From contig SNVD02003473.1 in NCBI GenBank assembly GCA_013180625.2, forward strand, positions 62,001-126,000: a DNA stretch of 64,000 nt. Direction: 5' to 3'. Below the pieces are notes generated by a model. The model was given only the letters and a program-made list of their open reading frames with translations, had not been told where the DNA came from and did no database searches. The stretch is from Boswellia sacra (lineage: Eukaryota; Streptophyta; Magnoliopsida; Sapindales; Burseraceae). Both the position numbers and the translations under genes were made by a program. Positions 37,154-49,029 of the stretch are shown here, piece after piece; position 1 is the first letter of the stretch, and each line of letters opens with the position of its first letter.

Positions 37154-38400
37154 CTAGACTAGCCATCTTGCTAGCTTTCCCAATAAAGATGATATTTTGT
37201 AAAGATATTTTATCAAATCCTCCTTCGAGACAACCTTAATCTTATAAGACTGAAAATAATGCCCCAACTTCTTTGAGACCTAAACCATGGCTAAGCATGT
37301 TTTCTCCACGTCATTATACCTTATCTCGTATGGTGGCAATTTCCTGCTAAGATAATAAATAGCATGTTCTATGCCATTCTCATCTTCTTGTGCTAGCATA
37401 GCACCTATGCTTTCCTCCTCAAGAGCCAAATAGAGAACCAGATTCTTACCAAGTTTTGATAGTTTTAAAACTGATAGATTCTAGAAGTACTTCTTAATCT
37501 TCTCAAATGCTTTTTAGCACTGATCATTCCACATCACTGGTTGATCCTTGTTCAAGAACCTAAAAATTAGTGTGAACCTATTAATATATTAGATCTTTCC
37601 AAGAAACCCTCTAACTTCTTTTTCTATTTTAGGTGATGGCATCTCTATAATCGCCTTAACCTTGTCAGGATCTACTTCTATCCTATTCTTGCCGACTATG
37701 AACCCCAACAATTTCCTTAAGATAGCTACAAAAACACATTTTTTCGGATTCAATGTAGCTGGTACTTCTTCTTCCTTTTTAGGAATTTGTCTAATGCTTC
37801 AAAATAACCTTCTCGAGTCTCGAATTTCACTATCATTTTGTCCACATAGACTTATATCTCCATATGCATCATATCATGAAACAGTGTTGTTGCCCTTTAT
37901 TGGCAAATTGCCTTTGCATTCTTCAACTAGAAGGGCATGACCTTATAACAATAGATTTCCAATTCCATAATGAAAGTCGTTTTCATCTTGTCTTCATTGG
38001 CCATCATTATCTGATTATAGCCAGAAAACCCATCCACAAAGGAGAACATCACACTAGTGACAGAGTTGTGTACTAACACATCAATGTAAGGCAAATGAAA
38101 GTCGTCTTCGGTGAGGCCTTGTTCAAAACTAGATAATCTACGCACATTCGAACCTTTCATCATTCTTTGGCACCGACACAATATTGGCTAACCATTCTGG
38201 ATACTTCACCATATCTAGAAACTTGGCTTCAATCTGTTTAGAGACTTCCTCCTTGATCTTTTGAGCCCATTTTGGTCTCAACCTCCTCAACTCTGCTTGA
38301 CCGGCTTCATGTATGGATATGTTAGAGTTGTGTGCTCAGCGATACTTTTATTGATTCCAGGCATGTTATCGTAGGACAAGGCGAAGACTTCTTCATGTTT
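37154..38400 (-). pseudogene. Reverse transcriptase and native RNase H of the Tat element
   Basis: The frame at 37927-38181 shows YIDVLVHNSVTS and FSFVDGFSGYNQIMMA. Around 37840 the polymerase box reads VYVDKMI, so the second Asp of the usual VDD is replaced by Lys. RNase H words (NGIEHAIYYLSRKL-like, about 37320-37380) follow. Many stops; this pol is dead. Confidence 0.82.
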
Positions 38401-38999
38401 CTTTAGTAATTTTTCAAATCTTTCTCTCTCTTTTTCTCTTCAGGAGTTGTATCAAGTGTAATGTATATGTTCTTAGATTTTTCAATTGTACCAAGATTAA
38501 TGTCATGAGTTTGAATGGTATTGATGTCAAATATGCTAATGAAATGCAAATTATCATGCACAATGGCATTAAGATAGATATCAAACAAGTAAGCAAAATT
38601 ATCTTTATTGCATTGAGTTTTGAAACATATATAATTTCCTTTTATTCAAATAGGTCATGAACAAATCCATCCTCATAGTAGACATCCTTGATCTTTTCTT
38701 CGATGAAGGCAACGAGGTCAACGGACGGGTCTATTGTGCTGTTGAATCTCAAGGCTTCTCCTCCTTGATCTTCATCTTATCCATTTCTTTAGTTAAGTCA
38801 TACCCCTTGGAGATTCCGGCTTGAAGGATATCCTTGAAAATCTCAAATCTGGGCTTTAATATTTCCTTGTAAACCTATGATTCAATAGCTCTTATATATT
38901 TTGTATCCTGGGCTTTGAGAAACTTGAGGAACCTCCCTTCTTAGGCTCAAAATCTTCTTCTTACCCATCAGACATATAACCCAAACCTTTTCTAGAAGT
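38401..38999 (-). pseudogene. Protease-RT linker of the Tat element (degraded)
   Basis: Between the protease and RT frames the minus strand carries only short broken stretches. No motif is recognised, but position and orientation fit the polyprotein linker. Confidence 0.5.
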
Positions 39000-39578
39000 T
39001 TAGCCTTTGAAATATGGAAGAGATGGCAAACCACCACCACTCCTCATAAGCTCAGTTCTTGACAAGTATTCTTGTTTCTTTATTATTTTAGCAATGGTAG
39101 GAGTGACTTCATCTATCATGGCTATATGTAAGCCTCCCATGTATGGTATCTTTCTAACCTTTACACTTAAAGCAGTGGGTGCAATGGTTAAGACAGTATG
39201 GATAGTCATGATTTCTTCACCTATATTGAATTGGATTTTTTGATACAAAGTGAAAGGAACTCTACCAAGCAGATGAAACCATGCACAACCCAAAAAAACG
39301 GCAAAGGTGACTAGAATGTGAAGGACTGTAAAGTCGGTCATCACTTCAATAGGCCTAGTATTCACTAACTCTTTGAAGATCCTAATGGTACTCATTTTTG
39401 AATCATTGTAGGCCCTAACCACCATCTCACAAAGCTCAAGTTCATCTTCACTGACCCCATATTTGTGCAATATCTTTATAGGCATAATGTTGATGGTAGA
39501 TCCATCATTCACCATGATGCAAGGAGATGTCTTCCCACCAATCTCAGCGGTGATAAACAATGGTTTGTTATGATTCAT
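39000..39578 (-). pseudogene. Aspartic protease domain of the Tat element
   Basis: A 192-codon open stretch with NHNKPLFITAEIGG, then VNDGSTINIMP, the retropepsin active-site loop (Asp-Gly-Ser), and later LGCAWFHLLGRVPFTLYQKI, the wording of Tat proteases. The catalytic Asp is kept. Confidence 0.83.
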
Positions 39579-41001
39579 TCCTTTGAAAGTAGATCATCAT
39601 CAGTGAAAGTGATCACACCTTTCTCATTTACCCCATTGGGTTCCCTTTCGGTCATGATAGTCAACACTTCAGTAGGAGTAGCAACCATTGATATCTCTAT
39701 CTTCGCCATAGTTTCTCTATGCTTTTGGGATGAGATCAACAAGTCCCAAATGCTAGAATTCGCTCGAGTTTTCTTCAACTGCTTGAGTACTTGATCTTTT
39801 TTTTCTTTGACTTCTTCCTGGACAATTTCCTTACCTTTCCCAATAGTGTTTCTCGATGGATTTCTCCTTCTCTTTTTCATGGTAAAACCTACCACTCATT
39901 GTCACTCCTTGTACATTCTTACTCTCACTCTTAAGTGTTTCTCCCTTGATTCTCACCTCCTTATCTTCATCACTACTAAAGTTAGCCCAAAAGTTAAGAA
40001 AGATCTTGACTTTAAGAATGGTATCCCAAATACCTATGACTCTCACCTTCTTACATCTTCTAGGTAAGCTCTATCTTCTCATAAGTCTCTCACCTCGCTT
40101 CCCTTTCCTAGCTTCATTACTCTTCTTAACCTTGAGTCTTCTTGGTGGTGGGCCTCTTCTAGCCCCTTTTCTAGCCATCAACTTCTTGGTAAAGCATTTG
40201 TTGGTGTTGACTTATTATTGGCGGATGCTTCTTCATTATCCACCTCAACTTTCTCTTTTTTCTCTTCCTCATGGTCATTGAGGCACACAAATTGAGGCCT
40301 TAGGCTTCGCTCAACTCCCTTTACTGTGATGTTGGTCCATCCACCATTCTTAGTAAAAATTTGACCTGCCAAAGAGGTGGGCTTGTCTTTCGCTCTTTCA
40401 ATGATCTCTTTGGGCTTTCCTTCCTTGGACTTCTTCTTTATGGCCACCTTTTTGGTCGACCCTTCTTGTTGTTTAAGCTTGGACTTCTCCCTTTTTTGGC
40501 TCTCTCTGCCCTGCTAGATTTGTTCTCCTCAAAAGAACTCATGACTTACTCCTCGGACAAGCCCGACCTAATCTTGTTGGTTGTTAAAGGAGACACTTGG
40601 TTATAGTTGGGTAATGGATTGCTTTTAGTGTTGGGCTCTTATGTCTCTAGATCGTGAATCTAGCCGTTATTGATCAAGTCTTGGATCTCATTACGGAGAC
40701 GAGTGCAATCGTCAATCTTATGATAGGTCACTTGGTGAAATTTACACTTGATGCCTCCATTTCCTTGACAATGGATTTGGAAGCTCTCTTGGTGGCAATG
40801 GTTGCAAGTTCTCTTCGACTCTCAATCTTGCAACGATCTTACCAAATGGCTGCTTTCACCTCAACATGCTTCATGCTAAACCAAACTAGCCTAATGATAT
40901 TGCCTCTGATTTCTTCTAGGGTAACTATTATTGCTTCTTTTCTACTTAGCCTTCAATTCTTCTATTTGGATGCCTGAATTATACAAGTCTTCAAAGGTTA
41001 T
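39579..41001 (-). pseudogene. gag C-terminal part of the Tat element
   Basis: Minus-strand frames at 39575-39895, 39831-40046 and 40178-40447 are Lys/Glu-rich linker sequence. At about 40650-40760 a C-x-F-H ... H ... DDCTRLRNEI stretch matches the zinc-knuckle region of Tat gag. The frame meets the small LTR element at 41001 and resumes at 42926. Confidence 0.7.
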
Positions 41002-41431
41002 TGATGTAGGACGTATTAGATTATAAATTAGGAATTTATAATTTTGATTTTAGGGATTTTAATAAATTAGGGATTTTGACTTCCTAAATTGGGAGTAATC
41101 CTAATTTGAGTCATTTTCCTAAATTAATAGTTTACTATTTTATTTAGAATTTAATTTTGGTATTTTCTAGTTAAACTAGGATTATGATTCTATTTCCTAA
41201 TGGGATTTTATTTCCTAGTAGAACTATACTTTAAGGTCCTATAAATAGGAACCTTTACTTATGTTATTTTCAGACTTGGTTGTTATTGGTTTTTTGATCT
41301 TTTAGTAAAAAGATTGTCTCCTCCCTTAATTTCACTCTATTTCTCCCTAAATTTCTTCTATTGTTTCTCCTCTTTCCTCTGTCTATATCTCCCTCCCTTT
41401 CTTTTAACTTGAGGAACCCCGTTCCTCATCA
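41002..41431 (+). repeat. 5' LTR of the 1.9-kb element
   Basis: Begins TGATGTAGGACG and ends CGTTCCTCATCA. The TATAAATA box at 41240-41247 fixes the orientation. Confidence 0.92.
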
Positions 41432-41433
41432 AT

Positions 41434-41445
41434 TGGTATCAGAGC
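41434..41445 (+). other. Primer-binding site (initiator tRNA-Met)
   Basis: TGGTATCAGAGC lies two bases after the LTR and complements the 3' end of plant initiator tRNA-Met. Confidence 0.93.
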
Positions 41446-41577
41446 GTGGTTTTGATCCCCTCTTATACTATTTATCATTTAATTTTTGTTCAACCTATTA
41501 ACCCTAAAATCTCCCGCTACCATCAATTTACTTTGCCCTAATTTCATCTTCCATCACCCCTACCAAAAAAAAAAAAA

Positions 41578-41685
41578 ACTGTTCATCGATGCACTGTTCA
41601 CTGCGGGGGTACTGTTCACCGAAAATACTGTTCATTGGCATACTGTTCACCACAGATACTGTTTATCAGAGTTACTGTTCATCAA
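41578..41685 (+). repeat. TACTGTTCA repeats in the leader
   Basis: Seven copies of (t)actgttcatc or actgttcacc are spaced 13-18 bp apart, mostly 15-16, between the primer site and the ORF. They are in the packaged RNA leader, so a role in packaging, dimerisation or translation is conceivable. Confidence 0.8.
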
Positions 41686-41716
41686 CGGCACATAATTCAC
41701 CGAATCTTATCCTATT

Positions 41717-42436
41717 ATGATGACTAGAAGCAAGAAAAATCAAACTGAAGATCCTAACACATTTGAAACTTCAGTCCAACAACCTGGAATATTAGAAACA
41801 GTTCAGCTAATGATACAAGCCTCAGAAAATAGGACAAGGGATGCCATGGATAACAGGATTGGAGAAATATTAGCAGCTTTAAAAGCCTTACAAGCCTCCG
41901 TTCTCGCAAAACAAAATTCTAATCTGGAGTCATCTACCAAACATATGAATCAAGAGATCTTGGATGCAACTCCTAAGAACCATGAGGATGACTATGATGA
42001 TCCTAGTGGAGATGATGAAGCAAGCGAGATTGATCTTGCAGATGAGCATGAATCTAACAGTCCTATTGACGTCAAGGGCGAAACAAATTTGAAGAATGAT
42101 GTAGAGCCTACATGTGAAGTTGAATCCATATGTGAAGAAGAATCTCATGAAATCATTCAAGAAATTGATTTCATAGGTTGTGAGTTATATTTGGGTTCAC
42201 CGAATTTTATTATTGGGTCAACGGTGACGTCTTCTATCAGGTCAACGGTCAAATCTTCCATGGGGATTATTGTTTCTCTACCAATATTGAAGGCCGCTGA
42301 AGCATCAATAATTTTTCTATTATGTGTGCTTCCAATATTGGATCGTAATGAAGCGAAGATTTTGATTTACGACTTTCCAATGATTGTGCAAGATAAGACG
42401 TGGCGTTTCCTCGTGTATTGGCAATTTCCTCCTTGA
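41717..42436 (+). CDS. Acidic gag-like ORF of the 1.9-kb element
   Basis: An intact 239-codon ORF begins MMTRSKKNQTEDPN and has a coiled-coil-like N-terminal third (ETVQLMIQASENRTRDAMDNR), then a long Asp/Glu-rich middle and a hydrophobic C-terminal part ending KTWRFLVYWQFPP. The first part recalls the N-terminus of gypsy gag proteins; no capsid core or zinc knuckle is visible. The stop lies just before the polypurine tract. It is open while most neighbouring TE genes are broken, which fits the youth of the insertion. The second ATG, one codon later, is equally plausible. Function unknown. Confidence 0.6.
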   Translation: MMTRSKKNQTEDPNTFETSVQQPGILETVQLMIQASENRTRDAMDNRIGEILAALKALQASVLAKQNSNLESSTKHMNQEILDATPKNHEDDYDDPSGDDEASEIDLADEHESNSPIDVKGETNLKNDVEPTCEVESICEEESHEIIQEIDFIGCELYLGSPNFIIGSTVTSSIRSTVKSSMGIIVSLPILKAAEASIIFLLCVLPILDRNEAKILIYDFPMIVQDKTWRFLVYWQFPP

Positions 42437-42476
42437 CAACTCGCCAGGAGTCGAGTTCTTTCAAGCGGAGGAGAAT

Positions 42477-42925
42477 TGATGTACGACGTATTAGATTATA
42501 AATTAGGAATTTATAATTTTGATTTTAGGGATTTTAATAAATTAGGGATTTTGACTATTATTAGGGATTTTGACTTCCTAAATTGGGAGTAATCCTAATT
42601 TGAGTCATTTTTCTAAATTAATAGTTTACTATTTTATTTAGAATTTAATTTTGGTATTTTCTAGTTAAACTAGGATTATGATTCTATTTCCTAATGGGAT
42701 TTTATTTCCTAGTAGAACTATACTTTAAGGTCCTATAAATAGGAACCTTTACTTATGTTATTTTCAGACTTGGTTGTTATTGGTTTTTTGATCTTTTAGT
42801 AAAAAGATTGTCTCCTCCCTTAATTTCACTCTATTTCTCCCTAAATTTCATCTATTGTTTCTCCTCTTTCCTCTGTCTATATCTCCCTCCCTTTCTTTTA
42901 ACTTGAGGAACCCCGTTCCTCATCA
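42477..42925 (+). repeat. 3' LTR of the 1.9-kb element
   Basis: Matches the 5' LTR with a handful of changes and one ~19-bp direct duplication (ggattttgactattatta region, near 42552). Confidence 0.92.
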
Positions 42926-43036
42926 GTTATGATTAGAAAGCCCGCTAGTCTATTAGTGATAAAGGCATGGGCTCCATTAATCACCACACAGGCCTAGTTT
43001 TTCTCTGCGGGCCTTATGGTCATCTTAATAGCTTTG
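42926..43036 (-). pseudogene. Tat gag fragment between two insertions
   Basis: The minus strand reads MTIRPAEKN, a stop, then VVINGAHAFITNRLAGFL, continuing the gag frames on either side of the insertions. Confidence 0.6.
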
Positions 43037-44583
43037 TGACACATCCAAAAATAGGATCATCTCCCAAGTATAGGAGTGTCGAAGTAATAAACTCGGCGAG
43101 ACCGGGGTCGATCCACGAGAAAGGGGATTTAGCGGTACAAAATGTAAGATAAGCAAATATGATGTAAATAATTTAAATGAATAACAAGATGATATTAATA
43201 AATAAAAGTAAAGATAGTAGGCGGTACTACCGACTATTCAAATGTAAAAAAAAAAATAAAAGGCCGTAAAACCGACCATAGTAATAGGTGGTAAAACCTA
43301 CCATAGCAAATGAAAGAACAATTTGATACACAATAAACAAGAATAAACAAAATACGTAAGTAAGATAAATTGACACAATAACAATGAAAGCTAAGGTTAG
43401 GGGATCTGCCCTTGATATTTCAAATAAGGATAAGTAACCCAATTATAACTCAATTGGAATCCACACATCAAGGAGGTTCCAATCGGAAGGTATGTCATTT
43501 AAGCCCATTTTGATTATATGAATTATATTTGTTTTGTTACCAATATTTATACCATTTCTTGTAAATGGGTTCAAGCATCCTATGTGCCAATCACTATATG
43601 TCTATAACAAATCAAGGTTCCTAACTAGACTTGTGTCGGTAAGGAAGAACCATACGATATCTAGAAAGGCTCCAAGCATTTGATGTGCCAAGGATTGTCT
43701 ACAATGGATCAAGGCCTCTACTTTAGGAGCGGTGTCAAGATTGATTAGAGAAATAAATATAAATCATATAAAATAAATAACAAAAGATTATGATTATAAA
43801 GCACATGACAAGGGTTAGAAATTCTCTTTCTCATATCAAGGGTTTCACCCTTTCACCTTAGTAAAGGAGAATTTAGCAAGACATTATGCAAGAAAGAAAA
43901 TAAATTGCAAAAAGAAAATGATTTATTAATAATGTTAAGAGAACAAACACAAGAAAGAAAACACAATAATAAGAGATCCTAGCCAAAGGCCAAGATGCCC
44001 AATGGGTCACAAGACACCTCTATTTATAGATACATTCAGGGGTAAACTTGTCAAATTGCAAAGGGACAAAAGTCAAATATATTATTGACAATTGGGATCA
44101 TCATGTGGACTGACTTTGACCACCAATTTTGGCATTGAATTACTTAGAATTTTGATCACATGTCATCATGAGAGTTGTAGATATTTCTCTCAGCTTTTTA
44201 GAACATCTTGATTTATACGATTTGGATACGTATATCAAGAGATATGATCAAAATACTGAGGCATGGTCAGACTGGGCTGAAACTGCAGATGGGTTCACTT
44301 CAAGCCCATTTTTGGTCCACTAAGAGCCCAAATTTGATGATGCTTGTGAAATACAATCTTGTAGATAATTTAATCAACTTTCCAAAAAATCAAAATTTGC
44401 ACCATTCTGATCTATAAATAGAAAGTCACTTTACCGAACCTACGATAAAACCAAAATTAAGAGAAAGTTAATTCCAAATATGCAAAGACTACAAATATGC
44501 TTAAATTGAGGAATTTAATGGCACTATTAATGCAATATGATGAATTAAGCTCTTATTAAGAATATATATTTAAGTGTTCATCA
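43037..44583 (-). mobile_element. Solo LTR of the element B family, minus orientation
   Basis: Starts tgacacatccaaaaatagg and ends taagtgttcatca, the reverse of element B's LTR. A perfect ctttg duplication flanks it (43032-43036, 44584-44588). 1547 bp against 1553-1561 bp for element B's LTRs. It results from recombination between the LTRs of a lost full element. Confidence 0.93.
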
Positions 44584-45223
44584 CTTTGGCCCTCCAACGG
44601 ACCAAGTATTCTTCAAAAAGTCTTGTTGGGCTTTTGGTGAGTTGTCTCTAAATCCCTCAAGGTTATCCCGAGTTAGGTATTATGGCGATAATATTCCACA
44701 AAATACTCAGATAATTCCTTCCAATCTTCTTGAACTCTTCTAGAAAGATCATGGCACCACACTACTACATCATCTTCTAGGGATAGCATGAAGTACTTAA
44801 AGATATACTCCTTCGACAAAGGAGTGGTGGCCATGATAGCTAAATACTGTCTAAGATGTGTCTTCAGATTGTCCTTTTCATTAAATTTGGGCAAGTCTGG
44901 ATTACAAAACTTAGAAGGCAAATCTTGTCCTCAATGAGCAAAATGTCGTCTAGGTCTTCGAACTCTTTCAATCCCTTGTTTTTCAAGAGGGATTGGACCT
45001 TCTCCATGTCTTTAGCCAATTGCTTGACTGATTCAGGCTCATCTTGGTTGGCCAGACTTTTTCCTCTATCTCTACCTTGGCTAGTCCCGCCCTCATCACC
45101 ACCATTTCCTTTGAGTGGAGGTTGGTTCATGTTGTTAGACCCATTTTGTAGAGCTTCAATGAGTTATGCCATTTGTTGTTGAAGAGCAGTGATGTCAGCT
45201 CTCATTTGAGCCATTTCAGCATT
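44584..45223 (-). pseudogene. gag N-terminal/capsid part of the Tat element
   Basis: 44673-44921 encodes FCNPDLPKFNEKDNLKTHLRQY, WCHDLSRRVQEDW and YFVEYYRHN, a gag capsid domain. 44864-45130 supplies the preceding Gly/Lys-rich segment (MNQPPLKGNGGDEGG). Element B interrupts it at 45224, and the start of gag lies beyond it at about 53219-53266. Confidence 0.78.
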
Positions 45224-46784
45224 TGATGAACACTTAAATATGTATGCTTAATAAGAGCTTAATTCATCATATTGCATTAATAGCGTCATAAATTCCTCAA
45301 CTTAAGTATATTCGTAGTCTTTGCATCTTTTGAATTAACTTCATCTTAATTTCAGTTTTTGTTACTAGTTCTGTAAAATAGGCATAACTTTCTATTTATA
45401 AATCAGAATGGTGCAAATATTGATCTGTTCGAAAGCTGATTAAATTATCTACAAGATTGTATTTCATCAAGTATCATAAAATTTGGGCTCTTAGTGCACC
45501 AAAAAATGGGCTTGAAGTGAACCCATTTGTAGTTTCGGCCTAGACTGATCATACCTCTATATTTTAACCATATCTCTTGATATATGTATCCAAATCGTAT
45601 GAATCAAGATGTTCTAGAAAGATGAGAGAAATATCTACAACTTTCATGAAGATATATGATCAAAATTCTAAATAATTCGATGTCAAAATTGGTGATCAAA
45701 GTCAGTATATATGATGATCTAAATTGTCAACAAGATATTCTACAATTGTCCTTTTGAATTTGACAAGTTTGCCCATAAATGTATCTATAAATAGAGGTGC
45801 ATTGTGACCCATTAGGACATCTTAGCTTTGGCTAGGATCTCTTATTATTGTGTTTTCTATCTTGTGTTTTGTTCTCTTAATGTTATTAATAAATCTTCTT
45901 TTTCTTGCAATTTGTTTTCTTTCTTTCATAATGTCTTGCTAAATTCTCTTTTGCTAAGGTGAAAGGGTGAAACCCTTGATATGAGAATAAAGATTTTCTA
46001 ACCCTTTAATATGTGCTTAATAGTCATAATCTTTTGTTATTTAATTTATATAATTTATATTTATTTCTCTAATCAATCTTGACACCACTCATATAGTGAA
46101 GGTCTTGATTCATTGTAGACAATCCTTGGCACATCAAATGCTTGAATCATTTCTAAACGTCGTATGGTTATCCCTTACCAACACAAGTCTAGTTACAAAC
46201 CTTGATCTGTTGAAGATATATAGTGATTGGCACATTGGATGCTTGAACCTATTTACAACAAGTGGTATAAATATTGGTAATGAAACAAATATAATTCATA
46301 TAACTAAAATGAGCTTAAATGACATACCTTTCGATTGGAACCTCCTTAATGTGTGGATTCCAATTGAGTTATAATTGGGTTATTTATCATTATTTGATAT
46401 ATCAAAGCCGGATCCCTTAACCTTAGCTTTCATTATTACTGTGTCAATTCCTCTTGCTTGTATTTTAATTATTCTCATTTATTGTTTATGAATTATCCTT
46501 AACAGTTCTTTTATTTGCTATTGTAGATTTTACCTCCTATTTTCATGGATGGTTTTACTACCTTTATTTTTGTTCTACATTTGAATGGTCGGTAGTACTG
46601 CCTACCAACTTTACTTTTATTTGTTAATATTATCTTGTTATTTATTTGAATTATTTATGTCATACTTCTCATCCTTTTGTTTGTACTGCTAAATCTCTTT
46701 CCTTATGGATCGACACTGGTCTTGCCGGGTTTATTACTTCGACACTCTTATACTTGGGAGATAATCCTATTTTTGGATTTGTTA
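45224..46784 (+). repeat. 5' LTR of element B
   Basis: Starts TGATGAACACTTAA and ends ttggatttgtta (gtca in the partner). TATAAATA at 45786-45793. With the solo LTR at 43037-44583 it forms a large inverted repeat with a ~640-bp gap. Confidence 0.9.
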
Positions 46785-46790
46785 AGTTTT

Positions 46791-46808
46791 TGGCGCCGTT
46801 GCCGGGAA
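46791..46808 (+). other. Primer-binding site of element B (tRNA-Asp type)
   Basis: TGGCGCCGTTGCCGGGAA matches 17 of 18 bases of element A's site and lies six bases after the LTR. Confidence 0.87.
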
Positions 46809-46974
46809 GATAAAATTTGGCGTACAAGATTGTAAGTATTTTTTTTTCTCAATTTTTTATTTTCATTCTTCTTTTATGTGTTCATCTTTTCTTTCTCTTT
46901 ACATTAGTTAGTAGAACTGTTAAGAACCGCTCATCTTCTTTAGAAAACATGCTCAAACCCAACCAAGAACATTA

Positions 46975-48360
46975 ATGGACTACATAAATCTTATAAAAAC
47001 TTGTACACAATCATGCATAGTCTTCCCTCATGATGCAATATATTTCAATCATGAACCGGATTTCATTCAATTCTTACCCCACTTTCATGGCCTAGATGTT
47101 GAAAACCCATATTTACACTTGAGAGAATTTGAAAAGTTTGTAACACATTTAGTGAGCTAAATTGTAGCATAAACATCTTTAGATTAAAGCTTTTTCCTTT
47201 TCTTTAAAAGATAAAGCTAAAACATGGCCACAAAATCTTAGGTCAGGATCCATTAGCTCATGGGATGAAATGCAACAACAATTTCTGAAAAAATTCTTTC
47301 CTCTCTATAGAACAAATTCTCTCAAAAGGCAAATCACTACTTTCACTCAAAAACAATGAGACACCTTTTACCAATGTTGGGATAAGTACAAAGCATTGCT
47401 TAATACTTGTCCTCACCATGGTTTGGAAACATGGAGACTAGTTTTGATTTTCTATGAAGGCCTAACACATCAAGATAGGCAAATGGTAGAATTAATGTAA
47501 TGGACAATTTCAAAATAAAGGCCTTGATGAAGCAATGGATTACCTCGAATTACTAGCAAAAAATGACCAAAATTGGAACAATATTGGCACCTATGAGGTA
47601 CCGAGAACATCTAGTACAGGCATTTATAACTTTAGGGAGAATCATGATCTTCATGCTAAAATTACATCCCTAGCTAGAAAAGTCGAGGATTTAGAAATGT
47701 GGTCTATGTAAGAAATTGTTTGTCACATTTGCAATACTAATGATGATCCTACGGATGAGTGCCCAATTGTGCCTACCTTTAGGAAAAGTCTCTATGAACA
47801 AACCAATGTTTTAAATACTTTCCAAAGGTTAAATCCTAATCCTTACTCATAAAATTGTAATTTCGGATGGAAAAATCACTTGAATTTTGATTGGAGGAAT
47901 AATAACAATGCACAATCTTCCCAACCTCCCTTTCAATCATTTCAAAATTTTTAAAAATCTCATGATCATACACCTTATAAGGATCTTGAAGAAACATTAG
48001 ATTTATTCATTGCAAAGCAAGAGGCTTTTAATAGTCAAACTGCTTAAACTATGGCAAACTTAAATGATGCTCTTCAAAAGCTTGCATTTGCACTTAGTAC
48101 TCATGAGAAAGGTGAGTTTCCATCTCAACTAGAGCCAAACCCCACAATCCATATGTGAGTAATTCAAGTGGCCAACATCTAGACAAAGATTCGGTTAGCA
48201 CTCTTCGCGATGATAAGGTTGATAAAGAACATATTCTTAACCCTTATGAAAATGATGATGAATCGATCCCAAAAGGTAAAGAAGAGGTTAATAAACCTAC
48301 ACCTAACAAGAAAAAGATCGAATCTTCACTTATGCCTTTATTTCATCATGCAAAGTAACT
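46975..48360 (+). pseudogene. gag of element B (degraded)
   Basis: The 61-codon start (46975-47160) shows DFIQFLPHFHGLDVENPYLHLREF, the capsid entry motif also seen in element A. Downstream, in changing frames: FPFSLKDKAKTW, FLKKFFPLYR, CPHHGLETWRLVLIFYEGL, and a zinc-knuckle relic VCHICNTNDDPTDECP (about 47715-47765) whose His has become Asp. Ten or so stops and shifts follow. 48361-48600 continues as a low-complexity Lys/Asn-rich tail. This gag cannot be made whole today. Confidence 0.8.
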
Positions 48361-48479
48361 TAACCAAAATTGTGAAATTAATGAATTTTTCAAGCATGAT
48401 GAAAATAAGGAAACTAATAAGATTAAAACTAATATGGAAGACTATAATCAAAATGGGAATTTTTTAAGTCCTTAAGAAA

Positions 48480-49029
48480 TCAATTTAACCAGTTCATTTG
48501 AACCAAATATGCTACTAGGGCCCATTGCTTCTAAAGAATTTTCATTACTTGATTTTGTACAGGTAAAGGAGATTAAGAGTTAGGAGCCATGTTTTAAAAA
48601 AAGGCAGGAAGAAACATCCACACTAAAGAATGCATTCTTTAAGGACAAACAAACTCAGACAATGGCAGTCTCTTCCATTGTCACAAATAAAGGAAAAAGA
48701 GAGATATCACCTCAATGGCATATTTTTTACCGAGGTAAATTACTTTCGAAGAAATTCCTCTTTTGGCCTTTTTTTATCACGATCGATCAAATTTTATCCA
48801 TTTGTGTCATATTTTCATTTTATTTTTTTTCTTGATTTTTGGTACCATTTCTAGTTTGTTTTTATTTTATTTCATGTGCTTTTATTTTAGTTGTGTGTTT
48901 TGATTTTATTTCCCAGTCCAGTGGCAGGCAGATACAGTACTCCGTAACTTTTAAAGTCGGTTTTCAGCTTCCTAAAAATTGTTGCTCACCCTGCATTCAT
49001 TTTCTTTTCTTCTCTCTCATTTTCTTCAC
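48480..49029 (+). other. Junction region between gag and ORF X of element B
   Basis: This is where pol should be. I see short open frames, a T-rich stretch (48760-48930) coding only hydrophobic runs, and neither a pol motif nor the Athila post-pol signature. The pol loss therefore took the signature with it, or the signature has decayed. Confidence 0.5.

Larger units (their letters stand above)
41002..42925 (+). mobile_element. Young 1.9-kb pol-less LTR retrotransposon
   Basis: LTRs 41002-41431 and 42477-42925 (TGATGTA...CCTCATCA) are nearly identical apart from a short duplicated segment in the right one. They are flanked by a perfect gttat duplication (40997-41001, 42926-42930). It has an initiator tRNA-Met primer site, one ORF and a polypurine tract (AGCGGAGGAGAAT before 42477). 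No pol domain is present, so it must move using another element's enzymes. Confidence 0.93.
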
